Origin: Nematostella vectensis
Taxonomy: Eukaryota > Cnidaria > Anthozoa > Actiniaria > Edwardsiidae
Length of the DNA stretch: 64,000 bases
Direction: 5' to 3'
NCBI RefSeq assembly: GCF_932526225.1
Contig: NC_064034.1
Span: forward strand, 16,008,887 to 16,072,886
Part shown: positions 23,301 to 35,900 of the stretch, piece after piece
How positions within the stretch are numbered: position 1 is the first letter of the stretch
Layout of the letters: each line of letters begins with the position of its first letter
Position numbers and translations under genes: made by a program
Notes under the pieces: generated by a model
Database searches by the model: none
Seen by the model: the letters and a program-made list of their open reading frames with translations, nothing else
What the model was told of the DNA's origin: nothing

Positions 23301-24887
23301 TTCGCGAAGTGCTGATCTCTACATGCAAATTATTAATAAAAAAGCTATGGGATATTGTACATCAGACCTTGGTCGACACTTTTAGGAAGTTTTATTAAAG
23401 TCTATAAGAGGAATTCTGAGATATTGGCGTATTTTTACTTTCAGTCACTCTGTTATTCACCTACTTTGAAATTCGCCCCTGAAAAAAAATCCATATGCGG
23501 GCAAGGATTTTTTTTACCATTGTTATTTAGCTACCTCTTATTTCTAATAACATACCAAAAGTAAGTTTTAGAGGGCCATTCCGGGGACTATATGATACTT
23601 TTAAAATGAAGAAAAAGAAATATTTTGCTTTTTGGCCGCCAAATAAAATTTCGCCGATTAATTTCTTCGTCGTTTTCGTAGAATAAAATTAATATATCGA
23701 GAAACATTAACTTTGAGCTCCGTTGAAGGGTTGTAAGTAAGCGATTAGTTTTTTTGGAAAATGGGCATTTCAAGCGCCGACTTTGTGCTTGTTTTGTTGC
23801 TTTGCTTTGGATTTTGTTCGTCTCATTTCGTTGTACTTTTTGCATTTTTCCCGTGCTAATCTTGCACAGAGACGTCCCTTTCTTACGCGGCTAGCGTAAC
23901 CTGCCTTCCTCTTTTTTCCTCTAGTATTATTCACAGCTTATTTTTAACGGAAATATCTTTAACTATTCAAGTATAGAAGAAAAATATTTGGTCCTGACAT
24001 GTTTTGTTCATGTCAACACGAAAAAGACATGCACAAAATTAACGAGTGTGTAACCAGTGTGTGTAAAGCAGTCTTAAAATGTGTAAAGCGGTGGTGATTT
24101 ATTCTAGTCGAACCCCTTGCTTTGGTGTAGTATATAGTTTTTATATATGGTCTTTGATTTTAGACAATGGCTAGAACTTCAGAAGCTAAGACGCAAGATC
24201 AAGAAGAAAGTTGATACAAAAGCAAGCAAGGGCAGAAAGATACGGTTGGTTGTGTTCCCTAAAACCGTATGATAAATATTCCCCAAAGACATACATTTTT
24301 TTCTCACCTCTAAATCTGGAAAGCAAGGATACACCGTAATAATCTAGCTATTGATAAACCCAAAGCTGACTTTGGTCATCATAGTTTTTAATTTGAGTTT
24401 CAATGTCATCTTTGTTCACAGTTACAATGTCCACAGCAAGTTAGTCAGCTACATGGCACCTATTGAGAGAGGCACTATGTCTGACTCTTCAAGGTCAGTC
24501 TTCTGGATCATTCCAGGCTGTTCTATCCTTGTGACTTACAACTCCCCCCCTGTTAGCAACAGTGGAAGGGGGGGTTTCTTAATGGTGCACTAGGTGATAA
24601 CTGGGGAAAATGTTTTTGTGTTTTTTTTTTGTTTTTTTTTTTGGGGGGGGGGGGTAGTATATAGAGAGAAGTAAGTGTTTTAGGATGCCGCTAATGAAGG
24701 AAGGGTGTGGGTTGGGAAGAGAGCTTGTGACACTGTGACATCTAGGTACTTAGGTGGCAACACCAAAAAATTCATTTTATCTTTGTAATGATAAGATATT
24801 TCCATTTATTCTAGAAATGAATTGTTTTCTTCGTTGTTTGGCCAGAAGCCATCGCACCCCGAAAATGAAGTCGAAAGTATCAAATGA
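17369..24887 (+). CDS. AATF: Apoptosis-antagonising transcription factor AATF (Bfr2 homologue)
   Basis: Nucleolar protein needed for small-subunit rRNA processing (with NGDN and NOL10 in animals) and linked to stress and apoptosis control. Twelve exons: 17369-17660, 17969-18277, 19447-19584, 20230-20480, 20860-20982, 21834-21878, 22203-22307, 22765-22842, 22985-23049, 24164-24244, 24422-24493, 24815-24887. All phases join, giving 543 residues (human about 560). The N-terminal third is acidic (long Asp/Glu runs in exon 2). [16 protein letters not shown] begins the AATF leucine-zipper region. The C-terminal TRAUB domain is [53 protein letters not shown] and [14 protein letters not shown], followed by LFSSLFGQ. 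The family match is strong over the whole length. Confidence 0.95.
18315..18775. mobile_element. MITE in AATF intron 2
   Basis: Both ends carry an inverted repeat of about 36 bp containing AAACACCCGA and CTCGGGCCCGAAAA. The interior is non-coding. This is a non-autonomous DNA transposon by structure. Target duplication is not clear. Confidence 0.7.
21035..21500. repeat. 83-bp satellite array in AATF intron 5
   Basis: About five to six head-to-tail copies of an 83-bp unit built from two diverged halves, each with CACACATAAAGAAAG followed by AAGGACACTATA or AAGGACGGTATA. The array is entirely intronic. The short open frames on the minus strand through it repeat the same few residues and are artefacts. 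Confidence 0.9.
22507..22620. repeat. Dispersed repeat fragment in AATF intron 7
   Basis: AAAATAACCATCCACAATTG and the following ~100 bases recur with mismatches at 35236-35390 inside the RdRP gene, including a GCATAAA.TGG.GGC.TGATTG block. It is a shared short interspersed element of unknown class. Confidence 0.5.
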
Positions 24888-25252
24888 AGGGACAGACCTA
24901 CCATTGCTTATATAATGTTGCCTTAATTTCAAGAAAATAACATTATCTTCAACCTTTCTGGAAGCGAGTTTTTTTCTAGCCAAAAGTTTATCGTTTATCA
25001 GGTAGCTTGGCATAATCAGGATTCACAGAATATACACAGTAATTATATACTAAATGTACAATGTTATATATTTATTTCTAAATGCTCTAAATTGACTGGG
25101 CAATTTGGAAAAACTTGTGATTACTTAAAAACGTTATTTCTGAGACAACTTTGATTGAAATGCCCGTTAAAACTAAGAGAGTAATAGCGATAGTAATAGT
25201 TAGAAATAACAAATATAAAATGATATTTATATGTTCATATTATAATATAATT

Positions 25253-25510
25253 AGGGGCGGATCTAGAATTTCAAATGGGGGGGGGGGATAATGGCCGGTT
25301 AGCGGGCTCATAACAGATCCAGTGGTTCTTCACATGGTAGGTCACGTGGATCTAACACTTCATGCTGAATTGCATTTGTCGCGTCAGCAAAGTCAAGCAG
25401 GTGAAGGCACGTGAAAAGTACCTCCCGTCCATCAAACAAAGTGATTTTCATTTTTTTTACTCGAAAAGGGGGGTGGATATCCACCCAATCCACCCCTTGT
25501 ATCCGCCCCT
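25253..25510. mobile_element. MITE with AGGGGCGGAT termini
   Basis: It begins AGGGGCGGATCTAG and ends TATCCGCCCCT, so the ends are inverted copies. The interior holds a poly-G run and no gene. These ends resemble non-autonomous hAT-type elements common in invertebrates. No matching 8-bp target duplication was seen. Confidence 0.65.
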
Positions 25511-25714
25511 GGAATAAGAACAAATGATAGTGATACGATATATAAGAAATAACTGCTGTGGCAGACTGTACACTAGCTCACTTTACTGTGCACGGCCACA
25601 TTCATCTGTGCTTTGGCCTTCAAAAGTGCTTTATCCCCGAATGGTGGTTGGTAGACGTCTATGAAATGCTGCCCGATGAGTTTACCGGATGCTATTTTGT
25701 CTCTGTTCGATCTG

Positions 25715-26919
25715 TCAATGGTATTCGATCTTATCGGAAAGAAACGAAGACAGCTCAAACGAGAATTTCCACACGTCGAGAAGGAATTCGTCCAGTTCTT
25801 CTTTGTCTGTCCATCGTGATGGTAAGGCAGCATGGATCGAAACTTCTTGCCGAGTGAAGTTCTTACGGAAGCACGAGACGGCGGTAGGAATGGGTCGAGA
25901 GTGCTCAGTGACGTCACACAGGTTTATCTGTAAGCGCGTCAGTGAGCGGGAAGACCGGGGCGTTGGTTTGAAACACGATGTCTTCTTGTGACGCACCATA
26001 TTCACATCCGCCCAGACCTCCGACATGATGTTAAATTTCGTTGCTGCTTGTAGTTCGACACCGTCCCTCGGTTCCAGGGCACTCATGAACGTTTCATACT
26101 CGGTGTCCCGGATGTCACTTTCTGGCAAGGCACGCCGGGATCGCAACATGAATCTGATGTCACTTTCAATGCCATCTAAGTTTACTGATGATGAAGGCTT
26201 CCATCTTCGCTTGACGTCCGACAGGCACCAGCGAAGATGTGGAAAGCAGAGCTCTTTGAACTGGAACGTCTCATCAAACGTGACGTTGATGTCCTGCCTA
26301 TGTGAGTTCATGTTGACTTCGAACTCTTCACAGCTGCCGTAGACCGCGAATCCCTTAGAGAGCAAAAACTTCCTAACATCGGCTCCAGGGGTCACCTGAG
26401 TGAAAAACGAACTTTTTGTCGGTTTTTCAGAGAGTTTTTTCACCTTCTTGTCTTCTTCGGGTTTCCTTATTGGCTTTTTCCGCTTGCGTTCACGATTCGA
26501 TTCAACGTGTGGAACGAGACGCACACCTGAAGTACCTCTGCTTTTTCCGACATCCCGCTGCTTTTCTGTTGCAAGACCCTTGGAGTAGCCTTTCTGGAGG
26601 TTCGCTTGCAACATTTGAATGGTAACCGACTCCGCGTCTTCAATAAAGGATTTGGGAACCCGGAAGATGTATATTCTTCCAAAGTGCACCACAAACTCCA
26701 TGGTTCCATGCACAGAAGCATCAAAGTCTCGGTCCGCCAGATGAAACTGAGTGATAAACTTCTCTCTGTAGCACTTGTATGCGTAGCTTTGAGACGCGTC
26801 CATGTAAAAGGCGGGTGGAGTTGCAAGTAAGGGAACAAAGAGGCGGGCACCGTCATGCTGCGGGTGGTGGTGGGATGAGTAGGGTTCTACTTTTACTGGG
26901 TCTGCTTTGCTACAAGAGC
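25715..26919 (-). other. C-terminal region of unknown function of the RdRP fusion
   Basis: The last exon encodes about 400 residues. The first half contains MEFVVHFGRIYIFRVP. A Lys/Arg-rich stretch follows (RERKRKKPIRK and KKVKK, a possible nuclear localisation signal). The second half is a predicted mixed fold around FQFKELCFPHLRWCLSDVKR and LQINLCDVTEHSRPIP. I do not recognise a family. Confidence 0.6.
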
Positions 26920-29900
26920 CTGTGAGAAGGAGAACATTCATATCCAGTTTAGTCATATTTTGAGAGATATATTGGTGGTTTTACCACCTACGACTGACTA
27001 TGGCTTATTGTATAAGCGTTCATAACAGGTGCGCACGTGGCTATCATTATATGCCCTATGTGTGTATTTTTTTAGTAAGCATTTTTACTGAGGGTGGTCA
27101 TTTTTAGAGGGTTTTGGGAACTCAGTCGTTTTTCTGAGAACGCATTGTCCGAGCAGCCCTTGGCAGCTTTTACCTCGTCGGCGTTTGGGATGTTTTTTAA
27201 AGCACTCCCACTAAGTATAACATAGGGTCAGCGTCCCTAGTTACCACCGATAGAGAGATAAATGATTCATAGTGGACGAGATACATAAATGAATGTGACC
27301 TTTTTCATTATCAGAAAGGCAAGGGATTTTCACATTTCTGAGAACCTGCTTGTTTGCTACCACAAAATGAGGTAAATCAAGGTGACTTGAACAACGTTCG
27401 GAGCTGCTAGGCTTGGAAAGGGATTTAATTCTGTTCTGCTTTATGGAAGCCCATAGGGCGACATAACCGTACCTTCAAAGAGCATTTGACTGGATCCTTT
27501 GACGAAGCAGACAGACATGATGGCGGCTTTGTTCGCGCTGGACGAGCTTGTGATCTCCTGTAGCAGTTGCTCTACACCATCTACCTCAAATTCTGTCCCG
27601 CGGGCCTCCACAATCAGACAAAAGGTAGAGCAGCGGACCTTTGGGCGAATTGTGATCTTGGCCCCAGTCTTCTGCTGCAGCATCTTAGCCGTCTTGCGCT
27701 CCGCTCCACGGATCAGGCAAGAAACACCTGAAACGTGATTCAAGTCAATCTAGATCTAATTTAACGCACCAGACAAGAAACACCACCTAAAACGTGCTCC
27801 AAGTCAATCTGGATCTAACTCCACGCATCAGGCAAAAAAACACCACCTGAAACGTGATTCAAGTCAATCTAGTTCTAACTCCACGCACCAGGCAAGAAAC
27901 ACCTGAAATGTGATTAAAGTCAATCTAGATCTAATTTCACGCATCAGGCAAAAAAACACCTGAAACGTGGTACAAGTCATGCACCAGGCAAGAAACACCT
28001 GAAACGTGATTTAAGTCAATCTAGATCTTATTTCACGCATCAGGCAAAAAACACCTGAAACGTGATTCAAGTCAAGAAACACCTGAAACTGATTCGAGTA
28101 AATCTAGATCTTATTTCACGCACCAGGCAAGAAACACCTGAAACGTGATTTAGGTCAATCTGGATCTAACTCCACGCACCAGGCAAGAAACACCTGAAAC
28201 GTGATTCAAGTCAAGAAACAACTGAAACGTGATTCAAGTCAAGAAACAACTGAAACTGATTCGAGTCAATCTAGATCTAATTTAACGCACCAGGCAAGAA
28301 ACACCTTAAACTGATTCGAGTCAATCTAGATCTAATTTCATGCACCAGGCAAGAAACACCTGAAACGTGATTTAAGTCAATCTAGATCTAATTTCACGCA
28401 TCAGGCAAAAAAAACACCTGAAACGTGATTCAAGTCAATCTAGATCTAACTCCACGCACCAGGCAAGAAACACCTGAAACGTGATTCAAGTCAAGAAACA
28501 ACTGAAACTGATTCGAGTCAATCTAGATCTAATTTCACGCACCACGCAAGAAACACCTAAAACTGATTCGAGTCAATCTAGACCTAATTTCATGCACCAG
28601 GCAAGAAACACCTGAAACGTGATTTAAGTCAATCGAGATCTAATTTCACGCATCGGGCAAGAAACACCTGAAACGTGATTCAAGTCATGCACCAGGCAAG
28701 AAACACCTGAAAGGTGATTTAAGTCAATCTAGATCTTATTTCACGCATCAGGCAAAAAACACCTGAAACGTGATTCAAGTCAATCTAGTTCTAACTCCAC
28801 GCACCAGGCAAGAAACACAGAAACGTGATTCAAGTCAATCGAGATCTAATTTCACGCAACAGGCAAGAAACACCTAATCAATCGAGATCTAATTTCACGC
28901 ATCAGGCAAGAAACACCTGAAACGTGATTCAAGTCATGCATTAGGCAATAAACACCTGAAACGTGCTCCAAGTCAATCTGGATCTAACTCCACGCATTAG
29001 GCAATAAACACCTAAAACGTGATTCAAGTCAATATAGATCTAACTCCACGCATCAGGCAAGAAAATACTGATATTTTTTCACGTATGAGAACAAAAATAT
29101 AAAACCTGAAAGGACATTTAGGTTTATCTAGGTCTTATCCAGGCGCCAAACACCTGAATTAAGACTCATATCTGAGATCTATTTTGAATCAGACCCCCCC
29201 CCCCCCCCCAAATACTCCTTCCATCAACGAGTTTGTACGGAAATTTGTTGTCGCATCCAGTTGCATCCGAAAAATAGCTGGCCTTCCTCGAATAATCTAA
29301 AAATTGTGTTCTTATTCTGGGTAAAGGCCCACACATTAAACAAGCCTCCAATTATATTTTTCACTAAATTTCGATTTCAATATTAGAGGTGACTTTGCTA
29401 TCCTCGGGTTAATCGTGGTCTTACCATTTGACAGAGGGAGAGCACGTCGTATCTCAGTTGCTATTCTCGGGTTAATCGTGGTCTTACCATTTGACAGAGG
29501 GAGAGCACGTCGTATCTCAGTTGCTATTCTCGGGTTAATCGTGGTCTTACCATTTGACAGAGGGAGAGCACGTCGTATCTCAGTTGCTATTCTCGGGTTA
29601 ATCGTGGTCTTACCATTTGACAGAGGGAGAGCACGTCGTATCTCAGTTGCTATCCTCGGGTTAATCGTGGTCTTACCATTTGACAGAGGGAGAGCACGTC
29701 GTATCTCAGTTGCTATTCTCGGGTTAATCGTGGTCTTACCATTTGACAGAGGGAGAGCACGTCGTGGGTTAATAGTGGTCTTACCATTTGACAGAGGGAG
29801 AGCACGTCGCATCTCAGTTGCGCTTTGGCACAGGAAGTCGGCAAGGTCACTTTTTAAAGCTAGAGACATCTGTGCTCTTTGCATATGCTCTGACAGGCGG

Positions 29901-32900
29901 TCCAATTGCTGTTTGCTGACCAGATATCGGACATGTGTCTTTCCCGCTACAGCCGCTATGGACGGGGTGAAGGCGAGGATGTTAATCCTAGAGTGCTCTG
30001 CCAGAAATGACATGAGTACACCCCCAAGAGTATGTCCGTTCAATGTGACCTGCATGTATTTCCGACGTCCATGAACACCAGTTAGATTTCCAAGAACCTG
30101 TAGCGAAAGATTTAGTGGTAATGACCTGTCATTACTAGTTATTTATTTTTCAAACCTGATTACGCAGTTGATTCCCAAACCTGTTAAATACTTTTTTGAG
30201 CTTTTTTAACTTGTCTTTATATTTTTTCTGTATCAGTCGCACCCCACGTCCACATCACAGCTCTTGCCCCTTTCACCGCTTAGACCTACTTTCAACAAAA
30301 CTAGCCCAAGCCTCCTAACCCTTAACCCTACCCCATACCCCCTAAGCCATTTCTTCCCCTTACTCTTCAGTGTGTCTTCCCCAACCCAGCCCACGACCCC
30401 TCGTCTAAACCCTTCCCGTTATGACGTAATTTAAAGCTGTCCTAAATGTACCTAGATTCATTTCCCTATTATCTCGCCATACATATTAATTGCTTTAGTT
30501 ACATTAAATTAAAGTTGCTTACATTTTCCCATTCTGTCAATTCTTGACCCGGATTCACCATCTTTTTCATGGCTGCGTCGATAGTTTCTTTCTTCAGTTC
30601 TTGGATGAATCCTTTTGAAACACAAAATGCAAGCGTGATAAAGACGAGGGCGTTTGTGTTAATGCCCACGTGACCACGATGCCCCGTCAGCCCGCTGCGG
30701 TGTCCCCAGATCAAAAGAAAACGAAGAATAGGCAAGAGGCCTGGGAATGACTTGATGTATGACGTCAGAAGAGCAGCTTTCAGGAGGCCTTCCCGTGATG
30801 CGCTAAAGTCAAAAGGAGCTTTAAAAGCATCTGGAGCCGGTATGACCGGTTTAAATTTCTGACATAAGACGACCTGAAAACATGAAAAGTTTAAGTCAAT
30901 TTGTTGTTATTGCCACTCGTGATATGTAACACCATTTAGTTTTCAGTTAGTCTACAAAACTGTGTTTTGGCCATGCAGCATGGTAATTTATTGACGTGTT
31001 GATACTACTTCATGAAGTAAATGTTTACATTAGAGTTTCTAGGAGGTTTGGTCCCAACATCACGATTATTACCTGCATAATGAGGCTGTGGGATTTTGCA
31101 TTATTTTTTAAGCCTAACTTTGAAGTTACTGTTCATCTGAACATATTTGGTCTGTTGAGACTAACGCTTTAGAGAAAAACGTTTGATCTGCTCTTGACCT
31201 GAAAACAACAACCGACTACGAGCACACCCCTCGAAAGAACTTCAGTGTTGATCTTTTTTGAGATGGTAAATGACATGTGTTTCATTTATAGTTAAAAGTA
31301 CAATCTACTAAATGGAAGCCTACCATAATGAATACCAAGAGACTATGATGTAAGAGAACGAATCCCCCGTATTAGGGTATGTTCCAATGATGTCGTTCGT
31401 GAAAGCAATTTTTAGAACAAGCAGTTATTCTTAGATACGCCTCTGATTGGCTAGCGCTCACGTTTCCTAGCAGCACGAGTCTTAGGCGCGATCACATTTT
31501 GGGCGATGTGAACCGGCAAAAGCTGTTATGGAAATCTTTTTGACCGAAAATACCATATATGGATGCTATGATTAACAAGTTCGTAAAATAGCTTTCAAGG
31601 ACGACATCATGGGCCACGGGGATTCGTTCTCTTGTGAATACTGAATTAACATACTCTTTTCCTTATGACTGCTCCCTGGGCTACGTACCGGTACCGTCGC
31701 TCTATCCACAAGGCGGATTCTCTTAAAAAGGTTCTTCAGGTAAGGCTGAAGATACCTAAGGAGTCGAAGTTGGTCTTTCCTGCTCACTTTCTGCTGGATC
31801 ATTCCAGTGTTTAGGCACTCGCTGGTCAAGACAACAACGTCCACGTCCGAGTCTTCGCGAAGCAAGAATGTCGCCGAGGAACCAAATAGAGCGAGGTGGA
31901 ATCTGCCAGCCCTTCGCAATGACATTTGGATCTGCGTAAGGCTGCTGCACCTCTTCTTGTACTCCATCAGCAACATCTCCTTGTCCTTCTTTACAAGTTC
32001 AAAGAGAGAGTCGCTGAGTTCAGCCTCCCTTGGACTAACAGCGTGATTTTCAGGCGGAGCATTTGTGTTCCTGATGAAGTCTGGTAGGAACGTATGACTT
32101 CGTGAACGGATTCTGATCAGAGCCATGATTTCATCCACAAGCCAAGGAAGACTTAGGAAGCGTTGTTGATGTGTTGTTTCCTCTGCTGCGTAAGACACAT
32201 AGTACCAGGCAGATGCTTTCTGGAGAACTCTTTCGTCGTGCTGCTTCATAAGGCAGGTACCATCAAGACCAAACTCTTCAAAAAACCTTCCCCTGAACAA
32301 CTTCCGGAGATCCTGAAGTAGTCCACTTACCACTTCTGCCACTTCTGTGCGTTCGCGGCTTAGCCTTTGGTAAAGCAATCTAAAGCAACCTGAAAATAGC
32401 TCCGCCTCGGTATTTATACCATAAATACCCATGATGTGGTCAAGTCTGAGACAGTATTCTTGGTATACATTTTTCGCTTCGTCAAGAAACCTCCTATAAC
32501 CTGCTACCAGCAGATTCGGGTCCAGACAGGGTTTGGTGATTTCTTTAGGGGCGCTATCTTCGGCCAATTTCTTGAATGAACGACAGGAGCGATAGAGCTT
32601 CCCAAGGAGCTTCTTGGAGCGATACGTTGGTTTGTCGGTTTTCATCATAAAGTCAGGGTAACTTTTAGGAAGCTTTAAACCATTCAAGTCTGGCCATTGA
32701 CCCGTCTTAGGTGCATCAACGGCGTATGAATGAGCTTCAGCAAGGAAAAGACATTCTTCGGATTGTACTCCTTTCTTGAGCTTGTCTGCCAGGGCCTTAT
32801 GCGAGTTGTCGATAACACCAAGGATGTCCATGCGAATATAGTCCACTATGTATTGTGTCATGTCTGCTGAAGTGATCTCTGTTCGGTCCTCGCGCTTTGG

Positions 32901-35900
32901 CGGAGCCTTGTAGTCCATTGGATCGTAGAGAGATATCTCTTGGGATGGGATCAGAGGCTTGTACCAGCACACGAAGTACAGATCTCCATCGAGGTCCCCA
33001 CCTGTGGAGACAAATGGGAGTCGTCATGTAAGAAGGGCGTAGACGACAGGAGAAGAGCAAACAAATCCTCGTCTTTGGATTACCCTGTTAAAAGATATTT
33101 TTTTGTTTTTCCCCATTTTGGTATAATTTTTGTTATATTTAAACACACTGTTGTCAATATTGCAAACCATGCCCAGTGCGTCACAGGCCCGTACCCAGGG
33201 GGGTACGGGCCTGTGTGTGTGTGTGTGTGTGGGGGGGGGGGGGAGCACAACGACCGAAGGTCCACTTTCGGTTTTCAATAGACGTGTTATTTGTAGACAA
33301 AGCTATAAAGCATAAGCTAGATCACTCTGGTATGTAGCCGAATCCGACAAAAAACGTCCCGTAGAGATACTGCGAAGGCATAAAAAAAAACTTTTTTTTC
33401 GGGGGTGGCCAGATTTTTATCAGAGAACTCCCTCTACCCCCCCCCCCCCCCCGGAAAAATTAGGTCCACTTTCTGGATTTCGCACCCTCCCAAAAAAATC
33501 CTGGGTACGGGCCTGCGTCAGCGGGGAAATTATTGAAAAAGCTGAAAATCATAGTTTTGTTGTCTGCCCGTGGTCTTTTCTACAGATGACGAAACTGCAG
33601 CCTAAAGTGGCAATCGCACCAGATTACTTCCGGTCGTTTACGTAACAATCTCCGATGATTTTTAATGAAAAAAGTAAAAAAAACATTTCAAACTCATAAA
33701 AGAAGTGTGCTTATTGGAAGTTACTTCGAGGATTACCTGTTAAATAGCGCTGATTCTAATAGAATTTTTTGTCGGTCCGCCCCGCCGGAAGAAAACTGGT
33801 GCATTTCCCGCTTTAATGAATATCAATTGGGTCGGCAATTAGCATGCCATCACGACCATGGCAAAGATCAAACCCTGGATTAAGACTCAAAGGCTCATAC
33901 ATGAATAATTTAGACGAATAGAGAAACTGATCCCAAACGATGAATAGATAGATCTATTTCACAAGACGTTGTCAGCGAAAACGTTTAAATTGAAGTTTTA
34001 AGGACAAGAGACACCTTGGTTTTTTATCCAATGCGGGATATCAAAAACTCTGGCGACTATCCATCGTATGTGGTAACGACATTATTTCTCATTGGCCTTA
34101 AATCATAAATAAGCAAAGCGAGCGACGCCAATAAGCGAATTACGATTCGTACCAGCCATCTCGCTTGGGTGTGGTCTTTGACCGGTTTTGGGAAATACGA
34201 CACAGTCAACAAGATGTCTGAGCTTAGGCGTATCTATGGCAACAAGCCGTCGAACATCTCCCGGATGTAAGCAAGGGTTTCTTGTGACCACCACAGGGCC
34301 TTTAAGAACTCGCTTGTCACTCAGCTCAAACTCCTTGTCGCTTCTGGGGTCATTAGATGCAGCAGAATACTGCACGAAAACCTGAAAATAAGACAAATGA
34401 TGCAATTTTGGTGTGACCTAGAGATTTCAAATCTTTAAGTGGTGGTGTAACATTTACGTCAGGCAAGTTTGACCTCAGGTGTGTCGACTTTCAACCAGCT
34501 ATTTTTTTACCGGGCATTTAAAGCCACCATCATTGTCACCATTTTACTTCCGGTCGATCTTCGATGATTTTTAACGGAAAACACGAAAAATATTACAAAA
34601 TTGTGAAAGCGGTGTGTCTATTGGAAGCTTTCTCGAGGATAAGATCGATAATTTAGAGAAGATGGCTTGTTAAATAGCGCGGATTTTAAAAGATTCTATT
34701 GTCTTTTAACGGTTGAGGTTTCCGTCGGACTTCCGGAAGTAAACTAGTGACAATGCGGCTTTAAGCACTGGGACTCATGGTGCGGTATTTACTGGAAAGT
34801 TCTTTTAATCAGACTCACCTGGCCGTACTCCAACACCCCTGTCTCGTCGACCACGCCCATCATCAGTCGTGCGGATTCAAGGGGCAGCTGCATTCGTGCC
34901 TTCATTAGTAGCTGCATTAGGCGATCTCGGTATACAGCAGCATTCAGGGATCGAAAGAACGGCTCCACAGTCAGATGGACTCCGGCATCAAACAGATCAC
35001 GGTAGGATATACCTCTTTTTACTGCAGAGCTCAGCTGTCTCATGGCTAGCCGCTCGTCTAACAATGTACCTTAATAAACAAGCAGCGGGTCATTCAGGGC
35101 GGGTACAGACAGGGGAGGGCCCATTCTGTATCGTAAAGAATGTCGATCAACTTCTCTATTGTTATTGTTTAGAATTGAAAATACAAAGTTTTTTAATACA
35201 ACGGTTTTGCATTTGCATGAATAAACCATCATACACCACCAAAATAACCATCCACGATTGAAGTCTGTAACTTTATCAATGATATTTGATGGAAAGTGTC
35301 TCAGTCACTTGCATGAATAAACCGATGGAAAGGGATTCTTTGTGTGTCTCGGCATTGAGCAGGAGCATAAAATGGCGGCGTGATTGGCCTATTCTGCATA
35401 CGCAGGAAAAAAATCAACCAATAGAACATACTTTGGAAGGTATTTACCTCCTAGGTTGTCTAGTGTTTTCTCGAGAAGAGACATGAAAACATCATCCGAG
35501 ATACCAAGGTTTGAAAGCAGCATTATGACCTGACCAGAAAAAAGTTAATCAAATTGGAGCATGTTAAGAGGATTACCTTCGATAAAAAAAAATGAAAAGG
35601 GGTAACTAGTCTAAAGATACTTCAAGGGATTAACGTACTTTACGTACAATCAGACATACCTGATGGTTTAGATAAACCGCTTGAGGTCGTGACGTCTGGA
35701 GCACTTCTAGGCGACGGTGCGAGGACTGGAACTTGCGCATGCTCGGACGACAGAATAACTGCTTCTCACCGAGACTTTTGTCGACGGCTAACACTCCTTT
35801 GCATCCGGCATATCGAATTTGGAAGGCAGAGGGTATGAAATCTTTCCCAATTTTGATCGTAACCTATATCAGGAAACAGCATGATACCTTTTAGCAGTGC

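Noticed and set aside
27728-29090. CRISPR-like regular repeats
   Set aside because: Units are directly adjacent, without unique spacers, copy a known splice acceptor and lie in a eukaryotic intron.
29415-30074. 219-codon plus-strand frame with a repeating hydrophobic and arginine-rich peptide
   Set aside because: It is the antisense reading of the 63-bp array and the coding exon on the minus strand.
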